DNA of 64,000 bases. Source: Streptomyces sp. SAT1. Lineage in GTDB: Bacteria > Actinomycetota > Actinomycetes > Streptomycetales > Streptomycetaceae. Positions 41,501 to 52,097 of the stretch are shown one piece after another; within the stretch, counting starts at the first letter, position 1; every line of letters starts with the position of its first letter. A program made the translations under genes and the position numbers. Location: positions 1,137,001 through 1,201,000 of the forward strand of contig NZ_CP015849.1 in NCBI RefSeq assembly GCF_001654495.1. The letters are read 5' to 3'. The notes beneath the pieces are model-generated. The model saw only the letters and a program-made list of their open reading frames with translations. It made no database searches and was not told where the DNA came from.

Positions 41501-41546
41501 GCCGCCGGGGTGGCCGGAACTTGACGGTTCCGGCCACCCCGGCGGC
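41501..41546 (+). terminator. Very strong terminator hairpin after bldD
   Basis: A perfect 20-bp stem (41501-41520 with 41527-41546) closes a 6-base loop and is followed by TTTC, 83 bp after the bldD stop. It is among the longest perfect stems in the window and probably works from both directions. Confidence 0.92.
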
Positions 41547-41592
41547 TTTCTGCGGGCCCGGAGGTGCCCCTGGCGCCCAGGGCGCCCGGACA

Positions 41593-41634
41593 CGCCCGAG
41601 GGCCCGCAGCGGTCGTGCTGCGGGCCCTCGGGCG
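41593..41634 (-). terminator. Strong terminator hairpin after nusB
   Basis: A perfect 18-bp stem (41593-41610 with 41617-41634) closes a 6-base loop, 17 bp past the nusB stop on the minus strand. Together with the bldD hairpin it separates the two convergent units. Confidence 0.92.
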
Positions 41635-41651
41635 CTGTGTGCTCTGCTTGT

Positions 41652-42092
41652 CTACGCCTCGTCGCTCGCGCGGCGCAGCGAGGGCTTGAGGTCCTTCAGC
41701 CGGCCGAGCAGCCCGTTGACGAACGACGGCGAGTCGTCCGTGGAGAACTCCTTGGCCAGCTGCACCATCTCGTCCAGCACGACGGCGTCCGGCGTCTCGT
41801 CGGCCCAGATCAGCTCGTACGCGCCGAGCCGCAGGATGTTGCGGTCGACGACCGGCATGCGGTCCAGCGTCCAGCCGACCGCGTACTGCGCGATCAGCTC
41901 GTCGATCCGCCGCGCGTGCCCGGCGTACCCCTCGACCAGCTGCATCGTGTACTCGCTGACCGGCGGCTGCCGGGTGTCGGACCGGGAGAGCCGGATCCAG
42001 TCCGCGAGGACGGTGAGGACGTCGACATCTCGCTGGTCGCCCTCGAAGAGGATCTGGAAGGCGCGCTTGCGGGCCGTGTTGCGGGCAGCCAC
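41652..42092 (-). CDS. nusB: Transcription antitermination protein NusB
   Basis: A 146-residue all-helical RNA-binding protein that, with NusE, helps antitermination and assembly of rRNA transcripts. The N-terminal ARNTARKRAFQILFEGDQR and the core VDRNILRLGAYELIWADETP match the family. FVNGLLGRL near the end is diagnostic. The GTG start at 42092 lies 2 bp after the efp stop, so translation is coupled. Confidence 0.97.
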   Translation of the reverse strand: MAARNTARKRAFQILFEGDQRDVDVLTVLADWIRLSRSDTRQPPVSEYTMQLVEGYAGHARRIDELIAQYAVGWTLDRMPVVDRNILRLGAYELIWADETPDAVVLDEMVQLAKEFSTDDSPSFVNGLLGRLKDLKPSLRRASDEA

Positions 42093-42094
42093 GG

Positions 42095-42661
42095 TTAGCT
42101 GTTCACCCGGCCGAGGTAGTCGCTCGTACGGGTGTCGACCTTGATCTTCTCACCGGTGGTGATGAAGAGCGGGACCTGGATCTGGTGGCCGGTCTCCAGC
42201 GTGGCGGGCTTGGTGCCGCCGGTGGAGCGGTCGCCCTGGACACCCGGCTCGGTCTCCTGCACGACCAGCTCGACGGCGGCCGGCAGCTCGACGAAGAGCA
42301 CCTCGCCCTCGTGCTGGGCGACGGTGGCGCTGAAGCCCTCGATCAGGAAGTTGGCGGCGTCGCCGACGGCCTTGCGGTCGACCATCAGCTGGTCGTAGGT
42401 CTCCATGTCCATGAAGACGAAGTACTCGCCGTCCATGTACGAGAACTGCATGTCGCGCTTGTCGACGGTGGCCGTCTCGACCTTGACGCCGGCGTTGAAG
42501 GTCTTGTCGACGACCTTGCCGGAGAGCACGTTCTTGAGCTTGGTGCGCACGAAGGCCGGGCCCTTACCGGGCTTGACGTGCTGGAACTCGACGACGGACC
42601 AGAGCTGGCCGCCTTCGAGCTTGAGCACCAGGCCGTTCTTGAGGTCGTTCGTGGAAGCCAC
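42095..42661 (-). CDS. efp: Elongation factor P
   Basis: A 188-residue factor that frees ribosomes stalled on consecutive prolines. Three beta-barrel domains are visible from the sequence. The tip loop reads KPGKGPAF with Lys33 between P-G and G-P (PGKGP). That loop is typical of actinobacteria, whose EF-P was reported to work without lysine modification; no modifying enzyme is seen nearby. The C-terminal signature [19 protein letters not shown] is intact. It lies between the M24 gene and nusB in one operon. Confidence 0.97.
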   Translation of the reverse strand: MASTNDLKNGLVLKLEGGQLWSVVEFQHVKPGKGPAFVRTKLKNVLSGKVVDKTFNAGVKVETATVDKRDMQFSYMDGEYFVFMDMETYDQLMVDRKAVGDAANFLIEGFSATVAQHEGEVLFVELPAAVELVVQETEPGVQGDRSTGGTKPATLETGHQIQVPLFITTGEKIKVDTRTSDYLGRVNS

Positions 42662-42708
42662 GGTTGCGGAATCTCCTGGACTGACGTACGACCCCGGCGC
42701 GCGCACTC

Positions 42709-43815
42709 CTACAGCGCGAGCAGCTCCTTGGTCGTGATGGTGAGTAGCTCGGGTCCGCCGTCCGCCTCGGGGCGCACGACGAGCGTGTCATCGATCCGGA
42801 CACCGCCCCGGCCCGGGAGGTGGACCCCCGGTTCGACGGTGACCGGCACGCAAGCGTCCAGTTTACCCATGGCCGCGGGCGCCAACTGAGGGTCCTCGTC
42901 GATTTCGAGTCCGACACCGTGTCCGGTGAGGGACTGCAGCCCCTCGGCGTACCCGGCCGAGTCCAGCACCTGCCGGGCCGCGCGGTCCACGTCGCGGCAG
43001 GCGGCCCCGGGGGTCAGCGCCTCCCGCCCGGCCCGCTGGGCTGCGAAGACGAGGTCGTAGAGCTGGATCTGCCAGTCCGCCGGCGAGGTGCCGATCACGA
43101 AGGTGCGGCCGATCTCGCAGCGGTAGCCGCGGTAGGCCGCGCCCAGGCACACCGAGAGGAAGTCGCCCTCCTCCACCCTGCGGTCGGTGGGCCGGTGGCC
43201 ACGGCGGCCCGAGTGGGGGCCGGTGGCGACCGAGGTGGGGAAGGCGGGGCCGTCGGCGCCGTGGTCGACGAGCCGGCGCTCCAGCTCCAGCGCCAGATGG
43301 CGTTCGGTGCGGCCGACGAGGATCGACTCCAGCAGCTCGCCCAGGGCCTGGTCGGCGATCTCGGCGCCGATCCGCAGACAGGAGATCTCCTCCTCGTCCT
43401 TGACGACCCTGAGCTGTTCCACCGCGCTGCCCAGGTCGGTGATGCGCAGTCCCGACGCGACGGAGGCCAGCGCCCGGTGCCGGGCGACGGTGACGTGGTG
43501 CTCCTCGATCGCGAGGGAGTCGGCGCCCTGGGAGCCCGCGAGGTCGGCGGCGGCGACGGCCGGGTCGCCGCCGGGCTGCGGCAGCACCTGCGTGCGCAGC
43601 GCCTCGTCGGGGCGCCCCTCGCCGGGCCGGTCCTCCGGTGGGCTCTGGCTCACCAGCAGGTCCTCGCGCTTTCCGAGGAGCAGGACGGCACCGTGCGGGG
43701 CCGCGCCCGCGAGGTACCGCACATTGGCGGGACGAGTCACCAGCGCCGCCGCGCTGCCGCCCGCGTTGCAGCGCTCCCGTAGCCGGGTCCGGCGGGCCGC
43801 GTACACCTCTGACAT
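42709..43815 (-). CDS. M24-family (Xaa-Pro peptidase-like) protein with altered metal site
   Basis: A 368-residue protein with the creatinase N-terminal domain (residues 1-130) and the pita-bread M24 domain. The M24 histidine pair region (GHRPTDR, His207; TGHGVGLEI, His299) and Glu328 (TVEPG) are kept. At the exact ligand spacings of known prolidases, however, the first aspartate is Cys223 (SVCLGA), the second is Glu234 (CEIGRT) and the last glutamate is Asp342 (RIDDT). Three of five metal ligands are changed, so it may use a different metal set or be a non-catalytic relative. It heads the efp-nusB operon, 47 bp before efp. Confidence 0.85.
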   Translation of the reverse strand: MSEVYAARRTRLRERCNAGGSAAALVTRPANVRYLAGAAPHGAVLLLGKREDLLVSQSPPEDRPGEGRPDEALRTQVLPQPGGDPAVAAADLAGSQGADSLAIEEHHVTVARHRALASVASGLRITDLGSAVEQLRVVKDEEEISCLRIGAEIADQALGELLESILVGRTERHLALELERRLVDHGADGPAFPTSVATGPHSGRRGHRPTDRRVEEGDFLSVCLGAAYRGYRCEIGRTFVIGTSPADWQIQLYDLVFAAQRAGREALTPGAACRDVDRAARQVLDSAGYAEGLQSLTGHGVGLEIDEDPQLAPAAMGKLDACVPVTVEPGVHLPGRGGVRIDDTLVVRPEADGGPELLTITTKELLAL

Positions 43816-44446
43816 GAACCGAGCGTAAGAGTTCCGCCCGCACCGTGCCGCTCGGGAGAGGCCGAGTGGGCGGTGAGCGGGCCCGCGTGCGCGGTGGGGG
43901 CGGGTGGTGGTGCGGGTGACGGTGGGGGTGGTGGTGCGGTGGACGCACACCGGCCGGCCCGGCAGGGGCCCGGCGGGGTGGGGGGTACGGCCGTAGTGCG
44001 CTGCCCGCCGGAGGCCGCCGGACAGGCGGATCCGCGTGTCTCCCCCGCAGGCGCTCACCCGTCCCGGTGGAACGGCGCTGTCGGTACGCGGCGGTGACGG
44101 GGACGACAGCCGCGGGGAGCGCGGCGCGGCGGGTGCCGCCGGTGGAGTGCCGGGGCGGAGCCCTCGGGGGCACGACTGGGGGCACGACATACTCCGGACA
44201 CTCCGGTTGCCGCTGGGACGGCCCGCGGCTCGCCCCGCCAGGAGCCGCGGCGACGTGGCCGGGCCGCCCGGCGCACCGGCAGGACGAACCGCGCGACGGC
44301 ACGACGCATGCCGGTCAGCCTCCGGGAGCCGGACGCGGGGTGGTGCGTCGGGCGCCGGTGGGCCCGACGGTTGACGGGGGCCCGGGTCCCCGCCCCCGTC
44401 CCCGTCTCGCCGGCGGTCCGCCCCGCGCGCTGCCCCGCCCGCTGGG
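43816..44446. other. Gap without a recognisable gene; G-rich tract
   Basis: No supported gene is seen in these 630 bp. Frames here give only low-complexity Pro/Arg/Gly runs. A G-rich tract on the plus strand around 43890-43945 has several runs of three to five G separated by short loops and could form a G-quadruplex. It lies upstream of the M24-efp-nusB operon, in its likely promoter region. Confidence 0.4.
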
Positions 44447-45343
44447 CTACCAGTTCGGCGGGCTCGCGATGGCTCGGGCGAGGACCTCGTCCAGGACGTG
44501 GGCCGTGGTCGGTATGTCGAGCTGGGAGTTGTCGATGATGGGCAGCCCGGAGCCGTACCAGCCGGCCATGCGGCCGTGGATACGGGCCACCTCCTCGTCG
44601 GTGAGGCGGCGGTTGCCGCTGCGCTCGGCGTTGCGCTCCAGGACGATGTCGAGTCCGGGCAGGAGCACCACGGGGAGCAGTCCGGGTCCCACGTGCCGCT
44701 TCCAGCCGCCGAGTCCGACGACCGGGCGGTCGGGGAAGACGGCGTCGTCGAGGATGCAGGAGATGCCGTTGGCGAGGAAGTTGCGCGCGGCGAAGCCGCA
44801 GGTGCGGCGGGCCAGGCGGTACTGCGCCTCGGAGTTGTCGTTCCACCCGGACTGCGGGTTGGCGAAGCCGGAGCGGACCCACTCGCGGACGTCGTCGAGG
44901 CTGATGTGCGCGGTGGGCACCCGGCGGTGCTCGGCCCAGTGGCGCGCGACGCTCGTCTTGCCGGCGCCCGCGGGGCCGATGAGGAGCACCGCGAGCGTGG
45001 TGACGGTCGGGTCGGGCACGGCCTGGGCGGGCGGCGGCGCGGGCATCGCGACCGGAGCGCCGGGCGGCAGCCGGACATGGCCGGTGGCGTCCGGCGCGGA
45101 GGGCGGCACGGGGACCGCGGAGACCTGCGGCGGCGGCACCGGTGCGTGGCCCGCCGCGGGTCCGACCGGAGGTCCGGCGGGGTGGCCCGGGGCCGGGGGC
45201 GGCGGAGGCACCGGGCCCGGGGCCGGGGCCGGATGGGCGCCCGGGTGCGGCCCGGGGTGATGTGCGGCCGGCGGCCAGCCTGCGGCCGGTCCGTGCCCCG
45301 GCTGGTGGGGCGGCGGCAGCGGAGAACCCACTGCGTGCTGCAT
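44447..45343 (-). CDS. P-loop ATPase/kinase-like protein with Pro-rich N-terminus
   Basis: A 298-residue protein. The first 100 residues are rich in proline, histidine, alanine and glycine and probably disordered. The domain from residue 110 begins with the P-loop LLIGPAGAGKTSVARHWAEH and continues THISLDDVREWVRSGFANPQ, then FAARNFLANGISCILDDAVF. The pattern resembles small kinases of the AAA_33/zeta-toxin type that phosphorylate a small molecule. The substrate is unknown. ATG 45343 is preferred because GGAG lies 9 bp upstream; an ATG at 45373 is possible. It follows aroB behind a terminator. Confidence 0.8.
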   Translation of the reverse strand: MQHAVGSPLPPPHQPGHGPAAGWPPAAHHPGPHPGAHPAPAPGPVPPPPPAPGHPAGPPVGPAAGHAPVPPPQVSAVPVPPSAPDATGHVRLPPGAPVAMPAPPPAQAVPDPTVTTLAVLLIGPAGAGKTSVARHWAEHRRVPTAHISLDDVREWVRSGFANPQSGWNDNSEAQYRLARRTCGFAARNFLANGISCILDDAVFPDRPVVGLGGWKRHVGPGLLPVVLLPGLDIVLERNAERSGNRRLTDEEVARIHGRMAGWYGSGLPIIDNSQLDIPTTAHVLDEVLARAIASPPNW

Positions 45344-45415
45344 CCGGTGCCACTCCGTCTCGTACAAGGCCATGGGCGCTGGCAGCGGGCCCGTGCCCGC
45401 TCCTTACCGAACGGT

Positions 45416-45455
45416 ACCGTCCCCGGCCGCCCTGTGGTGAACGGCCGGGGACGGT
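45416..45455 (-). terminator. Terminator hairpin after aroB
   Basis: A perfect 14-bp stem (45416-45429 with 45442-45455, arm ACCGTCCCCGGCCG) closes a 12-base loop, 53 bp past the aroB stop on the minus strand. It ends the aroC-aroKB transcript before the P-loop gene. Confidence 0.85.
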
Positions 45456-45507
45456 CCGAAGTGCCCGCCGCCGCACGGCGGATCGGACGGATCGCCCTTC
45501 GGGGGAG

Positions 45508-48356
<2,849 letters not shown>

Positions 48357-48879
48357 CGATGCTCCTCATGCTCGCGCCTCGAACTGCGACGGCGCGACCG
48401 GGTGCGCGGCCCTGGCCCGCCGTCCCCGATCCTCCCACGTCCGGGAGCCGAAGCCCGCCGCCGGTCCACCAGCCGGACGGCCGGCGGACACCGCGCGGGG
48501 TGCGCGCCGGGCCCGTACCGGAGCGCGGGGCGTCCGGCCGCGGTACGCCGCGGCCGGGCCTCCCACCCGCCGCGACCGCCCCGGAGCACACCTGGGGTGC
48601 CCCCGAGCCGGGACGCGCCAGCCGGCCCGAGAGCCCCGCCCCGCCCGGCGGACGGGCTGGGGCGATCCGGCTGTCAGCGCTCGCGTCAGCGGTCGTGTCA
48701 GCGCCCTCGGACGCGCCACCGGGAGCCGCTCCGGCGGGGCGGCCGGGGTGCGTTCGGCAGGGGCGTTCGGGGGACAGGGGCCAGTACGGGCGGTCTGTCA
48801 CCCGCCCCACGGCCGGGCCGGGCACACCGCCCGGCACGGGCGGACAGGTGGGCGAGCGAGCGGGCGGGTGATCCGGGGG
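48357..48879. other. 523-bp gap between aroE and aroC without a recognisable gene
   Basis: Frames in this gap give only arginine/proline-rich sequence with no family resemblance, so no gene is called. A TCAGCG word recurs about every 15 bp between 48672 and 48702. In other Streptomyces I recall a prepilin-peptidase-like gene between aroC and aroE; nothing like it is readable here, so it may have been lost. Confidence 0.45.
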
Positions 48880-49707
48880 TCAGCGGTCCGCCAGGGCCTT
48901 CTCGCCGGCCCGGCGCATGGCCTCCAGCGGGGCCGGGGCCCGGCCGGTCATCTGCTCGACCTGGAGGACCGCCTGGTGGACGAGGAGGTCGAGGCCGCTG
49001 ACGACGGCGCCGCCTGCCATGGACCAGCGGGCGGCCAGCGGGGTGGGCCAGGGGTCGTAGAGCACGTCGAAGAGGGCGGCGGGCCGTTCGGGTACGGCGG
49101 TCGCGAGGGCGTCGGTCGTGCCGGCCGGGGTGGTGGCGATCACGAGCGGGGCGGTCAGCGCCCGTCCGGCCCGCGACCAGTCCTCGGTGCGGACCTCCAC
49201 GCCCAGCCGCTCGCCCCAGCCGCGCATCTCGGCGGCGCGGGCGTCGCTGCGGACGTAGGCGACGACCTCGCCGGTGCAGACGCGTGCCAGGGCGGCCAGT
49301 GCGGAGGAGGCGGTGGCGCCCGCGCCGAGCACCGCCGCCGAGTCGACCTGTTCGATGCCGTGCTCGCGCAGCGCGGCGACCATGCCCGGGATATCGGTGT
49401 TGTCGCCGGTGCGGCGGCCGTCCTCGGTCAGGACGACGGTGTTGACCGCCTCGACGGAGGCCGCCGTGTCGCTGATCTCGTCGAGCAGCGGGATGACGGC
49501 CCGTTTCAGCGGCATGGTGAGCGACAGCCCCGCCCACTCGGGTCCGAGCCCGCCGACGAAGCCCGGCAGGGCCGCCTCGTCGATCTCGAACCGGTCGTAG
49601 GACCAGCCGGTGAGCCCCAGCTCGGCGTAGGCCGCGCGGTGCAGCACCGGGGAGAGGGAGTGGGCGATGGGCGAACCGAGTACGGCGGCCCGGCGGGATG
49701 ACGTCAT
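48880..49707 (-). CDS. aroE: Shikimate dehydrogenase
   Basis: A 275-residue NADP enzyme reducing 3-dehydroshikimate. GSPIAHSLSPVLHRAAY binds substrate, LSLTMPLKRAVIPLLDE holds the catalytic lysine, and NTDIPGMVAALRE follows. The cofactor loop reads AVLGAGATASSALAALA. The ATG at 49707 shares its A with the mltG stop (TGATG), so the two are translated in tandem. Confidence 0.95.
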   Translation of the reverse strand: MTSSRRAAVLGSPIAHSLSPVLHRAAYAELGLTGWSYDRFEIDEAALPGFVGGLGPEWAGLSLTMPLKRAVIPLLDEISDTAASVEAVNTVVLTEDGRRTGDNTDIPGMVAALREHGIEQVDSAAVLGAGATASSALAALARVCTGEVVAYVRSDARAAEMRGWGERLGVEVRTEDWSRAGRALTAPLVIATTPAGTTDALATAVPERPAALFDVLYDPWPTPLAARWSMAGGAVVSGLDLLVHQAVLQVEQMTGRAPAPLEAMRRAGEKALADR

Positions 49708-51500
49708 CACTGGCTCTTCTTGGAGAGGTTCCACTCGTCGACCAGCTTCTCGTGCTCGGCGAGTGTCTTGGTGAACTTGCTGGTCTTGCCGTCCATCGAG
49801 ATGAAGTAGTACCAGCCGTCGTCCGTCGGGTCGAGGGCGCCCCTGAGCGCTTCCTCGCCGGGGTTGTCGATGGGCCCGGGGGGCAGGCCCGTGACGTAGT
49901 ACGTGTTGTACGGGTTGTTGTACCTGCGCAGTTCGGCGATGGACAGGTCGAGCTTGCTCTGGTTCTTCACGTAGTTGTACGTGGAGTCGAACTCCAGCTT
50001 GCCGTTGGTCTGCGTGTTGCCGGCCTTGAGGCGGTTGTAGACGACCTCGGCCATCTTGCGGAAGTCGTCGTGGCTGGTGCCCTCGGCCTGCACGAGGCTC
50101 GCCACGGTGAGCAGCTGCCAGGGGCCGTCGAGCCCGAGGCCCTGCGCCTTCTTGGCCAGGCCCAGCGCGGTGTAGCGCTCGTTGGCCCGCGCCACCATGT
50201 CCTTCAGCACGTCCTCGGGCTGCTGGCCCTTGGCGACGGCGTAGCTGGAGGGGAAGAGGAACCCTTCGAGCGGGTCCTTGAGGTCGGCGTGGTTCAGTGC
50301 CCATTCGGGCAGCCCGAGCTTCTTGTAGTCCTTCTTCGCCGCGCTCGCGGTGGTGCCGTCGGGCACCCCCAGGCGTTTGTCGATCAGCGCGTAGACCGCG
50401 GTGTTGCGCGAGCCCTCGGCGATGATCAGGTTGCTGCGGCTCTTGGGGCTGAGCATCAGCTGCACGGCGCTCGCGGCGGACATGTGCTTCTGGAGGGTGT
50501 AGACACCGTCCTGGATCTGCTTGCCGTCGGGGTTGGCGGCCTGGGCGGAGACGAACGCGTCGACGCTCTGGACGACACCCGCCTTCTTCAGCTCCTGGCC
50601 GATCACATAACCGCCGGCGCCCTTGGGGATGACGACCGTGACCTGCTCGCCGTTGCCGCTGCCCGCGAAGTCGGGCGCCGCGCCGAAACGATTTTGGTAG
50701 AACTGGTAGCCGTAGTAGCCGACGCCGGCGATGCCGCCGCCGAACACCGCGACGACGACCAGGCAGGCACAGCCGTTGCGTCTCTTCCGGCCGGCCTTGC
50801 CCGCCCGGCCCTTGCCGCCGCGTCCGGCGCGCTCACCGCGTCCTCGGCCGCGCCCGGGTGCGTCGGCGTCCGGATCGTCGTCGGTGTCCGCGTCGTCCCC
50901 GCCACCGTCCGCGAAGAAGGCGTGGTCCTCGTCCTGGGCCGGCTCGGGCTCGGGGTCCCAGTCGGTCCGCGGCTCCGGTTCGGGACTTCTGCGGTTCGGC
51001 GGCTCCGGGGGCGGGTAGGCCTCGGGAGTGCCGTAGAGATCATGCTGTCCCTGGCCGTAGGCCAGGGACTGCCCGCCGTACGGGTCGACGGGGTCGGTGC
51101 CGTACGGCTGCTGGGCGTGCGCCCCGGTGCCGTCCCAGCCGCCCTGCTGGTACTGGCCCGGGGACTGGCCGGCCTGCGGCGCGTGCGGGTCGTAGTGCGG
51201 CCGGCCGCCCTGCGGATCGTGGTGCGGGTCGTAGTGCGGGGACTGTCCGGTGGGCTGGTGCCCGTACTGCGGGTACTGCCCGTCGTAGCCGGGCTGCGGC
51301 GTCTGGGCCCAGCCGCCGTGGTGCTGCTGCGCCTGCGGGTCGTGGTGCTGCTGCGGCGCCTGGGGATGGTGCTGGGGCAGGCCGCCGTAGGGGGACTGCG
51401 GGTCCGCGGGGACCTGCTGACCTCCCCATCCGCCGTCCCCGTACAACGGGTCCTCCGGATGCCACGGTTCGGGGTGCGGGCCCCGGCCATACTCAGTCAT
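49707..51500 (-). CDS. mltG: Endolytic peptidoglycan transglycosylase MltG
   Basis: A 597-residue membrane enzyme that cuts nascent glycan strands. Residues 1-160 are a cytoplasmic, disordered region rich in His, Gln, Pro, Tyr and Gly. An acidic then strongly basic patch follows, and one membrane helix is at about 243-265 (CACLVVVAVFGGGIAGVGYY). Outside are the LysM-like and YceG domains. The catalytic glutamate should be the one in ASLVQAEGTSHDDF; the rest of the core (MAEVVYNRLKAGNTQTNG, FDSTYNYV, NPYNTYYVTGLPPGPIDNPG) is complete. AGGGGAT precedes the ATG. Confidence 0.94.
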   Translation of the reverse strand: MTEYGRGPHPEPWHPEDPLYGDGGWGGQQVPADPQSPYGGLPQHHPQAPQQHHDPQAQQHHGGWAQTPQPGYDGQYPQYGHQPTGQSPHYDPHHDPQGGRPHYDPHAPQAGQSPGQYQQGGWDGTGAHAQQPYGTDPVDPYGGQSLAYGQGQHDLYGTPEAYPPPEPPNRRSPEPEPRTDWDPEPEPAQDEDHAFFADGGGDDADTDDDPDADAPGRGRGRGERAGRGGKGRAGKAGRKRRNGCACLVVVAVFGGGIAGVGYYGYQFYQNRFGAAPDFAGSGNGEQVTVVIPKGAGGYVIGQELKKAGVVQSVDAFVSAQAANPDGKQIQDGVYTLQKHMSAASAVQLMLSPKSRSNLIIAEGSRNTAVYALIDKRLGVPDGTTASAAKKDYKKLGLPEWALNHADLKDPLEGFLFPSSYAVAKGQQPEDVLKDMVARANERYTALGLAKKAQGLGLDGPWQLLTVASLVQAEGTSHDDFRKMAEVVYNRLKAGNTQTNGKLEFDSTYNYVKNQSKLDLSIAELRRYNNPYNTYYVTGLPPGPIDNPGEEALRGALDPTDDGWYYFISMDGKTSKFTKTLAEHEKLVDEWNLSKKSQ

Positions 51501-51620
51501 CGATCCCCTAGCGCCGCGAGGCGGTGGTCACGATGCGTGACGCCCGCTTCTGTTCCGCCTCTTGCCGTGCGGCGGTCGTTCGAGGACCGCCGCATCGCGC
51601 GGAACGTTACCGTACCGCGA

Positions 51621-52097
51621 TCAGATGACCACTTCGACGCCCTCGCCGGGTGCTCTGCCTGACACCCGTTCGGATTCCAGGGCCTGCTGGAGAATGACGA
51701 CCGCGGCGGCCTGGTCGATCACGGAGCGTCCCTTCTTGGACTTCACCCCGGACGCCCGCAGTCCCTGGCTCGCCGTCACCGTGGTCATCCGCTCGTCCAC
51801 CAGGCGGACCGGCACCGGGGCGATGCCCTTGGCCAACTCCCCCGCGAAGGCGCGGACCTTGGCGGCCGCCGGGCCCTCGCCGCCCTTGAGGGAGCGGGGC
51901 AGACCGACGACGACCTCGATGGGTTCGTACTCCTCGACGAGCGAGCGCAGCCGGCGGTGGGCCGCCGGGACGTCCCGGCCGGGGACCGTCTCCACCGGTG
52001 TGGCGAGGATCCCGTCGGGGTCGCAGGACGCGACCCCGATCCGGGCGTCCCCGACGTCGACGGCGAGCCGGCGGCCTCTCCTCATCGCTCCGCTCAC
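51621..52097 (-). CDS. ruvX: Holliday junction resolvase-like protein RuvX/YqgF
   Basis: A 158-residue RNase H-fold protein. The first metal aspartate is in [20 protein letters not shown], followed by [12 protein letters not shown] and [15 protein letters not shown]. The last acidic residue is in [15 protein letters not shown]. In other bacteria it processes 16S rRNA precursors. The GTG at 52097 overlaps the alaS stop (GTGA); ATG at 52085 is a possible shorter start. Confidence 0.93.
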   Translation of the reverse strand: MSGAMRRGRRLAVDVGDARIGVASCDPDGILATPVETVPGRDVPAAHRRLRSLVEEYEPIEVVVGLPRSLKGGEGPAAAKVRAFAGELAKGIAPVPVRLVDERMTTVTASQGLRASGVKSKKGRSVIDQAAAVVILQQALESERVSGRAPGEGVEVVI

